Source: Microbacterium sp. lyk4-40-TSB-66 (lineage in GTDB: Bacteria; Actinomycetota; Actinomycetes; Actinomycetales; Microbacteriaceae). From it: a DNA stretch of 64,000 nt. The translations under genes were made by a program, and so were the position numbers. The notes beneath the pieces were generated by a model, which worked only from the letters and a program-made list of their open reading frames with translations, was not told the DNA's origin and ran no database searches. The stretch covers positions 372,001 through 436,000 of the forward strand of contig NZ_JARVRW010000002.1 in NCBI RefSeq assembly GCF_030209475.1, written 5' to 3'. This document shows, one piece after another, positions 27,077 through 34,789 of the stretch; positions within the stretch are counted from its first letter, which is position 1; every line of letters starts with the position of its first letter.

Positions 27077-27139
27077 GTCGCCGAGGATCGTCGCTCAGGC
27101 GGCCTCCGAAGCGACAAGACCTGGCGATTCGCGCGGGGG
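27066..27139. repeat. 74-bp palindromic element beside the DUF559 remnant
   Basis: Arms of 29 bases, CCCCCGCGTGAGTCGCC... and ...GGCGATTCGCGCGGGGG, matching at about 21 of 29 positions with several G-T wobbles around a 16-base loop. A left-arm-like copy occurs at 26897-26929 on the other side of the remnant. It overlaps the last codons of the remnant and ends 13 bases before the murB stop, so it may also act as a terminator. Confidence 0.75.
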
Positions 27140-27152
27140 CGGGGGGCGAGGG

Positions 27153-28289
27153 CTAGAGCTCGACGCCCACAAGAACGGGCTCGGGCTGCAGCACGAGGCC
27201 GAACTCCGACGCCACCCGGCTCTGCACGAAGCGCGCGAGTTCGGCGATCTCCGCGGCCGTGGCCTCGCCACGGTTGGTCAGGGCGAGTGTGTGCTTGGTC
27301 GAGAGGCCTGCGCGCGAACGCGGGAAGCGGAACCCGCGCGAGAGCCCGGCGTTCTCGATCAGCCAGGCTGCGCTCACCTTCACCTCGCGCTGTTCGACGG
27401 GGGGAGGTGGGAGGATGCCGTCGAACGCGGCCAGCGGGATCACCCTGACCGGGTCGAGCTCCGGCGACAGGGGCCACTTCGGGCACTCCGCGGGGAGCGT
27501 CCGGGCGAACGCCTCGGAGACGATGGCGTTCTGGAAGAACGAGCCGGCGCTCCACGTGTCGGGGTCTTCGGCGTCGAGGACCATGCCCTTGCGCGAACGC
27601 GTGGCGAGGACGTGATCGCGGATCCAGCGCAGGGACACCGTGTCGGCGGCATCCAGTCCCAGAGCGGAGCGCAGCTGCTCGCCCGCGATCGGACGCTCGC
27701 CGTCGCCGACGCGCGCGAGCTCGAGCGTCACCGACAGGATGACGGCGGAGCGCGCGGGCGTGGAGCCGTAGTGCTGCTTGAGGACGGAGGTGCGGAACCC
27801 GAGGCCGAGGTCGGAGGCGGGAACGACCGACACCTCGCCGCTCGCCTCATCGATCAGCTCCACCTCGACGAGGGTCTGCACGATCTCCTGCCCGTAGGCG
27901 CCGATGTTCTGCACCGGCGCCGCACCGACCGTGCCGGGGATCCCCGACATGGCCTCGATGCCGGCGAACCCGCGCTCGACGGTCTCGGCGACGAGTGCAT
28001 CCCAATCGTGTCCGGCCTGCACCCGCAGGCGTACGGCGTCGTCGTGCGACCCGGGGAGTTCTTCGATGCCGGTCGACCTGACGCGGATGACGGTGCCCTC
28101 GAAGGGCTCGTCGTCGACGAAGATGTTGGACCCGCCCCCGAGCACGAACCACGGCTCGCCGTCGGCCCACACCTCGCGAAGGGCGGCGACGAGCTCGTCG
28201 GCGGAGTGCGCGTCGATGAGGCGGGCGGGCTCCCCTCCTGTGCGCAGGGTCGTCAGTCGCGACAGCGGGATCGGGGCGACCTCGGGCAT
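27153..28289 (-). CDS. murB: UDP-N-acetylmuramate dehydrogenase
   Basis: 378 residues. FAD-binding PCMH-type N-terminus ('LTTLRTGGEPARLIDA', 'WFVLGGGSNIFVDD'), 'AGIEAMSGIPGTVGAAPVQNIGAYGQEI' in the substrate site, and the C-terminal 'WSAGSFFQNAIVS' and 'AAWLIENAGLSRGFRF' blocks. The serine in SFF and the late Glu are the catalytic positions. It reduces UDP-GlcNAc-enolpyruvate to UDP-MurNAc for peptidoglycan. It overlaps the MaoC gene by one base (TGATG), so the three genes form one operon. Confidence 0.97.
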   Translation of the reverse strand: MPEVAPIPLSRLTTLRTGGEPARLIDAHSADELVAALREVWADGEPWFVLGGGSNIFVDDEPFEGTVIRVRSTGIEELPGSHDDAVRLRVQAGHDWDALVAETVERGFAGIEAMSGIPGTVGAAPVQNIGAYGQEIVQTLVEVELIDEASGEVSVVPASDLGLGFRTSVLKQHYGSTPARSAVILSVTLELARVGDGERPIAGEQLRSALGLDAADTVSLRWIRDHVLATRSRKGMVLDAEDPDTWSAGSFFQNAIVSEAFARTLPAECPKWPLSPELDPVRVIPLAAFDGILPPPPVEQREVKVSAAWLIENAGLSRGFRFPRSRAGLSTKHTLALTNRGEATAAEIAELARFVQSRVASEFGLVLQPEPVLVGVEL

Positions 28290-28693
28290 CAGCTCACCCG
28301 CACCCGGACCTGCGCCTTGCCGAGCACGGAGGTGTCGGCGAACCGGACGGTGAGGTCGATGCGCGCCGTCTCGTCGTCGACGGAGGCGACCTCGGCGCTG
28401 ACGTGGATGTCGGCGCCGGTCTCGGTGTCGACGACGACGGGCCGGGTGAAGCGCACACCGCACTCCGCGATGCGAGCGGGGTCGCCCAGCGCGTCGGAGA
28501 CGATGCCGACGGCGATGCCCATCGTGAGCATTCCGTGCGCGAGCACGCCCGGCAGACCCACGGCCGAGGCGACGTCGTCGTTGTAGTGGATGGGGTTGAA
28601 GTCGTTCGACGCCCCCGCGTAACGCACGAGCGACTCGCGCGTCAGGTGCACGGAGCGTTCGGCGATGATCTGGCCCACGGTGAAGTCGCTCAT
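28289..28693 (-). CDS. MaoC/HadB-like hotdog dehydratase
   Basis: 134 residues, single hotdog fold with the R-hydratase motif 'YAGASNDFNPIHYNDDVAS' (catalytic Asp and His) and 'GVLAHGMLTMGIAVGIV'. It resembles the HadB subunit of the actinobacterial (3R)-hydroxyacyl-ACP dehydratase. It probably forms a heterodimer with the product of the upstream overlapping gene in fatty-acid elongation. Pairing two MaoC genes with murB is seen in related actinobacteria (recalled, not checked). Confidence 0.88.
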   Translation of the reverse strand: MSDFTVGQIIAERSVHLTRESLVRYAGASNDFNPIHYNDDVASAVGLPGVLAHGMLTMGIAVGIVSDALGDPARIAECGVRFTRPVVVDTETGADIHVSAEVASVDDETARIDLTVRFADTSVLGKAQVRVRVS

Positions 28694-29139
28694 GCGTCGG
28701 AATCCCCCACGAGAAGAATGCTGGTGGTGGTCACGACGTGTCCGCCGTCGGCATCCACGACCTCCGCCTCCATGGTGACCATGGCGTTGCCGCGCATCGC
28801 GCGGACGCCAGCGACCGACAGGGTCGCGACGAGCTCGTCGCCGGCGACGATCGGGCGTGAATACCGGAAGCGCTGCTCGGCGTGGACGACGCGCGACAGC
28901 TCGATGCCCGATTCCGGGTAGGCCAGCATCTGCTGCAGGGTGATGTCCTGCATGACGATGGCGAACGTCGGGGGCGCGACGACATCGGCGTAGCCGAGCG
29001 CACGGGCCGCTTCGGGGTCGACGTGCTGCGGGGCGTCGGCGAAGACGGCGCGCGCGAACTCGCGCACTTTCTCTCGACCGACCAGATACGGTGCGGTCGG
29101 CGGGAAGGCGCGACCGACCAGTTCGGGATTCACGGGCAT
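28690..29139 (-). CDS. MaoC/HadA-like (FAS1-type dehydratase) protein
   Basis: 149 residues, hotdog fold of the FAS1-type dehydratase/HadA kind ('GRAFPPTAPYLVGREKVREFARAV', 'VVAPPTFAIVMQDITLQQML', 'FRYSRPIVAGDELVATLSVA'). It lacks the full catalytic D-x-N-P-x-H loop present in its partner, as HadA does, so it is likely the substrate-binding subunit. Its stop overlaps the next gene's start by 4 bases (ATGA). Confidence 0.87.
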   Translation of the reverse strand: MPVNPELVGRAFPPTAPYLVGREKVREFARAVFADAPQHVDPEAARALGYADVVAPPTFAIVMQDITLQQMLAYPESGIELSRVVHAEQRFRYSRPIVAGDELVATLSVAGVRAMRGNAMVTMEAEVVDADGGHVVTTTSILLVGDSDA

Positions 29140-29172
29140 CCGGTCAGTCTATCGAGGCGACCGGACGCCCTC

Positions 29173-29970
29173 TCAGCGCTGGTGGCGGCCGCGGACGGCC
29201 TTGATGCCCATCTGCACCGCGATGAAGGCCAGGAAGACCGAGAAGAGGATGTTGCCGACGAGCGGGTCGACGAGCGTGGCGATGAAGGCGCCGAGCGCGG
29301 TCGTCGTACAGGCCGCGAGACCGACGAACGCCGCCGCCCGCAGGTCGACGTTGGATCGGCGCAGGTTGCCGACAGTGCCCGAGACGGCCGCGGGGATCAT
29401 CATCAGGAGCGAGGTGCCCTTGGCGATGAGGTCGCTCGTGCCGAACAGCAGCATGAGCGCGGGTACGACGATGATGCCGCCGCCGACGCCGAGGAGGCCG
29501 GCCAGGATACCGGTGATCACGCCGAGTACGCCGAGCAGGGGTCCGGTGACCCAGGTCAGGACGAGGTCGGCGTCGCGCGAGGGCACGACGAAGTAGAGGC
29601 TGACGATGACGACGGCCAGGAACGCCACGAACGACCACCGCAGCGCCGTCTGCGACAGCTTCGGGAGCAGCCACGTGCCGATCTGCGCGCCGATGACGGC
29701 GCCGGCGGCCAGGATCAGGGCGGGAAGCCACGCGACGGAGCCGTGCACCGCGTAGGAGATGACGCCGACGGATGCCGTGGGCACGATGGCCGCGAGAGAG
29801 GTACCCGCGGCGAGCCGCTGGTCGAAGCCGAGCAGGAGCACGAGCAGGGGCACGATGACGGTGCCGCCGCCCACGCCGAACAGCCCGGACAGGAGTCCGG
29901 CCAGAAGACCCACGCCGATGCAGACGACGTAGAACCGGGTGGAGCGGACGGGGCGGGTGTCGGAGGTCAC
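29173..29970 (-). CDS. TauE/SafE-family sulfite or sulfoacetate exporter
   Basis: 265 residues with about eight helices in two halves. The repeated motif 'GLLSGLFGVGGGTVIVPLLVLLLG' and 'GILAGLLGVGGGIIVVPALMLLFG' is diagnostic of the TSUP (TauE/SafE) family. The likely start is GTG 29970 with AAGGAAA upstream; the open frame extends further but through an intrinsic-terminator hairpin. TSUP members move sulfite, sulfonates or other small organic anions; the cargo here is unknown. Confidence 0.9.
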   Translation of the reverse strand: MTSDTRPVRSTRFYVVCIGVGLLAGLLSGLFGVGGGTVIVPLLVLLLGFDQRLAAGTSLAAIVPTASVGVISYAVHGSVAWLPALILAAGAVIGAQIGTWLLPKLSQTALRWSFVAFLAVVIVSLYFVVPSRDADLVLTWVTGPLLGVLGVITGILAGLLGVGGGIIVVPALMLLFGTSDLIAKGTSLLMMIPAAVSGTVGNLRRSNVDLRAAAFVGLAACTTTALGAFIATLVDPLVGNILFSVFLAFIAVQMGIKAVRGRHQR

Positions 29971-30095
29971 GGGCTCGGGTTTCCTTCGCAAGACGGTCCT
30001 CGGCGGCGGAGCGCCACCGACCAACCAGTCTTCCACTCGCGCGGTGCGCCCCGAGACGACACCCGGCGAGGAGAGGGCCGCCCGGAAAAGAAAGC

Positions 30096-30132
30096 GGCCC
30101 CCGGTGGTCCGAAGCCGCGTCCACCGGGGGCC
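30096..30132 (-). terminator. intrinsic terminator in the TauE leader (possible attenuator)
   Basis: Perfect 12-bp stem GGCCCCCGGTGG / CCACCGGGGGCC with a 13-base loop. On the minus strand it is followed by GCTTTCTTTTCC, the only strong T-rich tail in this window's hairpins. No minus-strand gene lies upstream of it, so it stands about 125 bases ahead of the TauE/SafE start. That position suggests premature termination of a leader transcript. Confidence 0.65.
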
Positions 30133-30242
30133 GTCGCCCTCACAGGTCAAGCTGGACGGTGACCCGAACACCGGCCGGCGACCACTCGCGTGAGGGTGCG
30201 ACAAGATGACGATAAATCGCACCACCCCCGTCGATCGACCGG

Positions 30243-30270
30243 TTGACGACGGTAGCTCGGAGTGCTAAAT
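30243..30270 (+). promoter_or_regulatory. candidate promoter for the F420-type oxidoreductase gene
   Basis: TTGACG at 30243 and TAAATA at 30266 with 17 bases between, in an AT-rich patch (TGCTAAATACTTATGCC) unusual for this genome, about 70 bases upstream of ATG 30338. A short inverted repeat TAGC-N7-GCTA overlaps the spacer. The 367-base gap 29971-30337 holds only this promoter, the leader terminator and nothing recognisable as a gene. Confidence 0.55.
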
Positions 30271-30337
30271 ACTTATGCCGCTAGTTGTTCGTTCAGGGCC
30301 GGGAATTCCTCCCCGGCCGGTGCCGTTGCACGACAGC

Positions 30338-30973
30338 ATGACAACCGTAGGAATCATCGGAGCAGGACACATCGGCTCGGCGCTCGCCCAGGGCTTCGCG
30401 AAGAACGGCTACGACGTCGTGATCGCCAACTCCCGGGGACCCGAGACCCTCACCGGCCTCGTCTCGTCGATCGGCGGCAACGCCCGCGCAGCAACGGCTC
30501 AGGATGCCGCGGAGGCCGGTGACTTCGTCGTCGTCACCGTGCCGCTGAAGGCGATCGCCGAGGTGCCGGTCGCCCCGCTCGCAGGAAAGACCGTGCTCGA
30601 CACGAACAACTACTACTTCGAGCGCGATGGGCACATCGAGGCCCTCGACGACAAGCAGACGACCACCTCGCAGATGCTTCAGGATCACCTGCCGCAGTCG
30701 CGAGTGGTGAAGGCGTTCAACCACATCATGGCCGCGGACATCCTCACCGACGGCTCCCCCGCCGGCACCGAGAATCGTCGCGCCCTGGCCACGTCCGGTG
30801 ACTCCGACGAGGCCGTCGCGCTCGTGACCCGCGTCTACGACGAGTTCGGTTTCGACACCGTCAACGTCGGCCCGCTCGGCGAGAGCTGGCGCGTCGAGCG
30901 CGACCAGCCGGCCTACGTCGTGCGGCAGAACGCCGACGAGCTGACGCAGAACCTGGCGCGCGCGGAGCGCTGA
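30338..30973 (+). CDS. NADPH-dependent F420 reductase-like NAD(P)-binding protein
   Basis: 211 residues. 'TTVGIIGAGHIGSALAQGFAKNGYDVVIANSRG' is a Rossmann NADP-binding opening. 'DFVVVTVPLKAI', 'GKTVLDTNNYYFERDG' and 'RVVKAFNHIMAADIL' follow the pattern of the NADP oxidoreductase/coenzyme F420-dependent family. It probably reduces or oxidises a small carbonyl or F420; the true substrate is unknown. A 67-bp palindrome lies 49 bases beyond the stop. Confidence 0.87.
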   Translation: MTTVGIIGAGHIGSALAQGFAKNGYDVVIANSRGPETLTGLVSSIGGNARAATAQDAAEAGDFVVVTVPLKAIAEVPVAPLAGKTVLDTNNYYFERDGHIEALDDKQTTTSQMLQDHLPQSRVVKAFNHIMAADILTDGSPAGTENRRALATSGDSDEAVALVTRVYDEFGFDTVNVGPLGESWRVERDQPAYVVRQNADELTQNLARAER

Positions 30974-31021
30974 CGACGGCGGGCCCGGCCGGCACGCGCC
31001 GAGCCGGGCTGATCCTCGCAC

Positions 31022-31088
31022 GCATAAACGCGATTCGTGCGCATAAACACTCTCGCTGCGTGTTTATGCGCACGGATCGCGTTTATGC
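31022..31088. repeat. solitary 67-bp palindromic element
   Basis: The same 67-base family as the copies around 10.7-12.6 kb, but with the best symmetry in the window: the outer GCATAAACGCGAT and inner CGTGCGCATAAACAC arm segments pair almost perfectly, one mismatch in about 29 positions. No DUF559 gene is adjacent. It sits 49 bases after one gene and is followed by a degenerate repeat tract and the convergent metB gene. Confidence 0.92.
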
Positions 31089-31094
31089 GTGGAT

Positions 31095-31250
31095 GCGGGG
31101 AACCCGCCGCCTCCGCCGGGCGACCGACGCCAGGCGACGGACGCCGACGCCGTTAGACCGCCGCCGACGCCGGGCGATCGACGCCAGCGCCGTCAGACCA
31201 CCGCGGGCATGCCCCGACGGCAACCAGGGCCGAGGGCGGGACGCTCGGCA
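31095..31250. repeat. degenerate CGACGCC-type repeats
   Basis: Irregular copies of CGGGCGACCGACGCC and GCCGACGCCG directly after the solitary 67-bp palindrome and before the metB stop. Composition and periodicity resemble the tract at 12650-12812, which also abuts a 67-bp palindrome. Confidence 0.75.
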
Positions 31251-31260
31251 CAGACGCCGG

Positions 31261-32421
31261 TCAGAGCGAGGCGAGCGCCTGATCCACGTCGGCGACGAGG
31301 TCGTCGACCGACTCGATGCCAACCGAAAGGCGCACGATCGTGTCAGGCACCGCGAGCTCGGTGCCGCGGACCGAGGCGTGGGTCATGGCATCCGGGTAGT
31401 TCACGAGCGACTCCACGCCCCCCAGCGACTCGGCGAGGGTGAACAGGCGCGTCGACTCCGCGAACCGACGCGCGGTCGCACCGTCGGCGAGGGCGAGCGA
31501 GACGATACCGCCGAAGCCGCTCATCTGCGTCGCCGCGAGCTCGTGGCCCGGGTGGGTGGGAAGCCCGGGGTAGTACACCGTCGCCACGCGATCGTGGCCG
31601 GCGAGGTGCTCGGCCACCGCCTGTGCGTTCGAGCTGTGACGCTGCATGCGGATGCCGAGCGTCTTGATGCCGCGCGTGGTGAGGTAGGCGTCGAACGGGC
31701 CCGACACCGCTCCCGCGGCGAACTGCAGGAACTGCGTCTTCTCGGCGAGGTCGGCGTCGGCGAACGCGAGCGCGCCGCCCACGACGTCGCTGTGGCCGCC
31801 CAGGTACTTGGTCGCCGAGTGCACGACGACGTCGGCGCCCAGAGTGATCGGGCGCTGCAGGGCCGGCGAGGCGAAGGTGTTGTCGACGACGACGATCGCA
31901 CCGGCGGCGTGCCCCAGACGGGCGAGACCTGCGATGTCGGTGATGCGCAGCATCGGGTTGCTGGGCGTCTCGACCCAGACCATGCGCGGCGCGCGCTCTT
32001 CGATCGCCGCGGCCACGGCATCCAGGTCGCTCATGTCGACCACGCGCAGCGTGATGCCCCACGGGCCGAGCACGCGGGCGAGCAGGCGGTAGGTGCCGCC
32101 GTAGACGTCGTTGCCCATCAGCACCTCGTCGCCGGGGACGAGTGCCGCGCGCAGCAGCGCATCTTCGCCGGCCAGACCGGAGGCGAACGACAGGGCACGG
32201 ACGGCGCCCTCGAGGGCTGCGACCTGCGACTCCAGCGCGGTGCGCGTGGGGTTCCCGCTGCGGCCGTACTCGTAGCCGCCGCGGAGGCCGCCGATACCGT
32301 CCTGCGCGTACGTGGTGGAGACGTGCAGCGGCGGGATGACCGCACCGGTCGTCTCGTCGGGGGCCTGGCCCGCGTGGACGGCGAGGCTGTCGAAACCGCG
32401 GGCGGCGTCGTGGGTGCTCAT
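31261..32421 (-). CDS. metB: cystathionine gamma-synthase / gamma-lyase
   Basis: 386 residues, Cys/Met metabolism PLP family. 'TTYAQDGIGGLRGGYEYGRSGNPTR', 'WVETPSNPMLRITDI', Asp180 of 'VVVDNTF' and Schiff-base Lys205 in 'VVHSATKYLGGHSDV' are all present. It would make cystathionine from an activated homoserine and cysteine, or cleave it. Directly downstream of a cystathionine beta-synthase-like gene (ATGA overlap), lyase activity in reverse transsulfuration is equally plausible. Confidence 0.92.
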   Translation of the reverse strand: MSTHDAARGFDSLAVHAGQAPDETTGAVIPPLHVSTTYAQDGIGGLRGGYEYGRSGNPTRTALESQVAALEGAVRALSFASGLAGEDALLRAALVPGDEVLMGNDVYGGTYRLLARVLGPWGITLRVVDMSDLDAVAAAIEERAPRMVWVETPSNPMLRITDIAGLARLGHAAGAIVVVDNTFASPALQRPITLGADVVVHSATKYLGGHSDVVGGALAFADADLAEKTQFLQFAAGAVSGPFDAYLTTRGIKTLGIRMQRHSSNAQAVAEHLAGHDRVATVYYPGLPTHPGHELAATQMSGFGGIVSLALADGATARRFAESTRLFTLAESLGGVESLVNYPDAMTHASVRGTELAVPDTIVRLSVGIESVDDLVADVDQALASL

Positions 32422-33422
32422 GAGGCGTGCTCCTGGGTGCTCGGGGGGATGACGGATGCCAGGGCTGTAACGTCGTAGCCCCTCGCGGTCATCCACTCGT
32501 CGTCGAAGATCTTGCTGAGATAGCCGCGACCGTGGTCGGGCAGCACCACGACCACCACCGCCTCGGCGGGGAGGTCGCGGGCGACGCGGAGGGCGGCGAC
32601 GACGGCCATGCCGCTGGAACCGCCGACGAGCAGACCCTCCTCGCGCGCGAGGCGCCGCGTCATGGCGAACGACTCGGCGTCGGACACGCGCTCGTACCCG
32701 TCGACGAGCGAGGGGTCGAAGGCCGGCGGCCAGAAGTCCTCGCCGACGCCCTCGACGTCGTAGCCGTGGATCTCGTCACCCGAGTAGATCGAGCCCACCG
32801 GATCGGCGCCCACGATGCGGACGCGGTCTCCGGCCACCTCCCGCAGGTAGCGACCGGTGCCGGTGATCGTGCCGCCCGTGCCCACGCCGGCGACGAAGTG
32901 GGTCAACGCGCCCTCCGTGTCGCGCCAGATCTCGGGACCGGTGGTCTCGTAATGGCTGCGGGGGCCGTTCGGGTTGGCGTACTGGTTGGGCTTGAACGCG
33001 CCGGGGATCTCGCGGACGAGGCGGTCGGAGACGCTGTAGTACGAGTTCGGGTCGTCGGGCTCGACGTTCGTCGGCGTCACCACGACCTCGGCACCGTAGG
33101 CCCGCAGGACGGCGCGCTTGTCTTCGGCGACCTTGTCGGGCACCACGAAGACGCACCGGTACCCGCGCTGCTGGGCGATGAGCGCCAGGCCGACCCCGGT
33201 GTTGCCGCTGGTGGGCTCGACGATCACTCCGCCGGGCTGAAGCAGTCCGTCCCGCTCGGCGGCATCCACGATGTTGGCGGCGATGCGGTCTTTCGCCGAC
33301 CCGCCGGGGTTGAAGTACTCGATCTTCGCGAGCACGGTGGCGGCGATGCCGTCGGCCACGCGGGTCAGACGAACGAGGGGGGTGTTGCCGACGAGGTCGG
33401 CCACGCTGTGGGCGTAACGCAC
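32418..33422 (-). CDS. cbs: cystathionine beta-synthase / cysteine synthase, short form
   Basis: 334 residues, beta-family PLP enzyme: 'LVGNTPLVRL', Lys44 in 'NPGGSAKDR', 'VEPTSGNTGVGLALIAQQRGY' and the phosphate-binding 'VGTGGTITGTGRYL'. Sequence and coupling to metB point to cystathionine beta-synthase. Unlike the longer actinobacterial Cbs it ends at the catalytic domain with no C-terminal CBS (Bateman) pair, so S-adenosylmethionine control is not expected. O-acetylserine-dependent cysteine synthase is the alternative. Confidence 0.88.
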   Translation of the reverse strand: MRYAHSVADLVGNTPLVRLTRVADGIAATVLAKIEYFNPGGSAKDRIAANIVDAAERDGLLQPGGVIVEPTSGNTGVGLALIAQQRGYRCVFVVPDKVAEDKRAVLRAYGAEVVVTPTNVEPDDPNSYYSVSDRLVREIPGAFKPNQYANPNGPRSHYETTGPEIWRDTEGALTHFVAGVGTGGTITGTGRYLREVAGDRVRIVGADPVGSIYSGDEIHGYDVEGVGEDFWPPAFDPSLVDGYERVSDAESFAMTRRLAREEGLLVGGSSGMAVVAALRVARDLPAEAVVVVVLPDHGRGYLSKIFDDEWMTARGYDVTALASVIPPSTQEHAS

Positions 33423-33477
33423 GATGGATTCCTGGGGATGAATGCGCCGGAGGGCGCGGCTGACGGGGTCGTCGAAA

Positions 33478-33494
33478 GAACGCGGAAAGCGTTC
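33478..33494. promoter_or_regulatory. palindrome GAACGC-N5-GCGTTC upstream of cbs
   Basis: A 17-base perfect dyad 55 bases upstream of the cbs start, between cbs and the end of an NmrA-like gene. A second GCGGAAAGC follows about 36 bases later. It is a plausible operator for the transsulfuration operon; the binding protein is unknown. Confidence 0.4.
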
Positions 33495-33548
33495 AGCGAC
33501 AACAGCGACAGGTCAGCACGCGGAAAGCATACCGCGACCGCTCCGGCG

Positions 33549-34397
33549 TCACGATACGGCGCCGAGGAACTCGTCGAAACTCTGCGCCGGACGGCCGGTC
33601 ACCCGTTCGACGTCGTCGGAGACCGCGGCGAGGTCTCCGCCGGCGATGGCGGTGTAGGTGCTGACCCATGCATCGACCTGCCAGCGCGGGGCGCCGAACG
33701 CGGCGCGCGACGCGTAGGCCTCGTCGAGGCTCTCGTCGACGAAGCGCACGGGGTGGCCCCGGACCGCGGAGATCTTCTCGGCCACCTCCGCCAAGGTCAG
33801 CGCCTCGGGACCCGTCAGGTCGTACGAGGTGTCGGCGTGGGCGGCGGGATCGAGCAGCACCGACACCGCGGTGGCCGCCACGTCGGAACGGGAGACGAGC
33901 GAGCATCGCCCCTCGCCCGCCGGACCCCGGATGACGCCGTCGTCACCGGCGAAGAGCTCCATCATGTCCATGTAGAAGTTGTCGCGAAGCAGCGTCCAGG
34001 TCATCCCGGACGAGCGGATGACGTCCTCCGTCGCGGCGTGGTCGCGCCCGAGGGTGAAGACGGCGTCCGGAGCCGCTGCGAGGAACGACGTGTACACGAT
34101 CGAACGCACGCCCGCGGCGGTGGCCGCCTCCACGAACGTGCGGTGGTGCTCCACACGGTCGGCGGTCTCCGACGCCGAGACCATGAACAGCGTCTCGACC
34201 CCCTGAAGGGCCGCGCGGGCGGCATCCGCGTCCGAGTACCGGGCCACGCGCACCTCCGCCCCCTCGAGGGACGGGGCGCGCGATGCGTCGCGCACGAGAA
34301 GACGCTGACGGATGCCGCGGGCGGCGAGATCGCGCGCGACGCGACCTCCCACGGCGCCGGTGGATCCGGTGACGGCGATGAGGGGCGGCGTGGGCAT
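33549..34397 (-). CDS. NmrA-like NAD(P)H-binding protein
   Basis: 282 residues. 'LIAVTGSTGAVGGRVARDLAARG' is the atypical-SDR glycine motif. 'VETLFMVSASETADRVEHHRTFVEAATAAGV' and 'TLLRDNFYMDMM' follow the NAD(P)H-binding/NmrA family (QorB-like). No Tyr-x3-Lys catalytic pair in the classical position is evident. It may be a quinone oxidoreductase or a redox sensor. Start 34397 has GGGAGG upstream; longer frames are rejected. Confidence 0.88.
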   Translation of the reverse strand: MPTPPLIAVTGSTGAVGGRVARDLAARGIRQRLLVRDASRAPSLEGAEVRVARYSDADAARAALQGVETLFMVSASETADRVEHHRTFVEAATAAGVRSIVYTSFLAAAPDAVFTLGRDHAATEDVIRSSGMTWTLLRDNFYMDMMELFAGDDGVIRGPAGEGRCSLVSRSDVAATAVSVLLDPAAHADTSYDLTGPEALTLAEVAEKISAVRGHPVRFVDESLDEAYASRAAFGAPRWQVDAWVSTYTAIAGGDLAAVSDDVERVTGRPAQSFDEFLGAVS

Positions 34398-34468
34398 TCG
34401 GCCTCCGGGAGGGAACGAGCGGTGCTCCCAGAGTATGCCGCCGCCGACGCCCGAGTCCGAGAGTCGAC

Positions 34469-34789
34469 TCAGGAGGCTGGGACCACCAGACGGGCTACGC
34501 GTACCCGCACGCGAGACGGTACGTCGTCGGCGCCCGCACCCCGCGCCGCCGCGGCGACGGCCGCGGCGACGCTCGCCGCGTCGTCGGTCTGCGACACCCC
34601 GATGCACACGGTGATCGCGCGGGACCCGGCCGCCTGTTCGACGGAGGCGAGGGAACCCTCGACCTCGGTGACGTGCTCGATGGCACGGGCGACCACGGGA
34701 CGAGCGGAGTAGGTCTCGCGCACACCCTCGACCGCGGTCACGGCGAGGTCGATTCGCGGGGCCAGTTCGGCGGCGGTGATGGCGGTCAT
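34469..34789 (-). CDS. small protein of the Asp23/ECF cluster
   Basis: 106 residues, alanine-rich, of the form 'LAVTAVEGVRETYSARPVVARAIEHV' ending 'VRVRVARLVVP'. No confident family, but the alternating strand/helix pattern looks like a diverged Asp23-type or envelope-stress companion. Its start overlaps the stop of the Asp23-domain gene (ATGA) and it is the third gene of the ECF operon, so it is very probably translated. Confidence 0.75.
   Translation of the reverse strand: MTAITAAELAPRIDLAVTAVEGVRETYSARPVVARAIEHVTEVEGSLASVEQAAGSRAITVCIGVSQTDDAASVAAAVAAAARGAGADDVPSRVRVRVARLVVPAS

Noticed and set aside
30096..30260. A named riboswitch (SAM or SAH type) in the TauE leader
   Set aside because: I could not match the conserved core of any class I can recall; only the attenuator-like layout is claimed.
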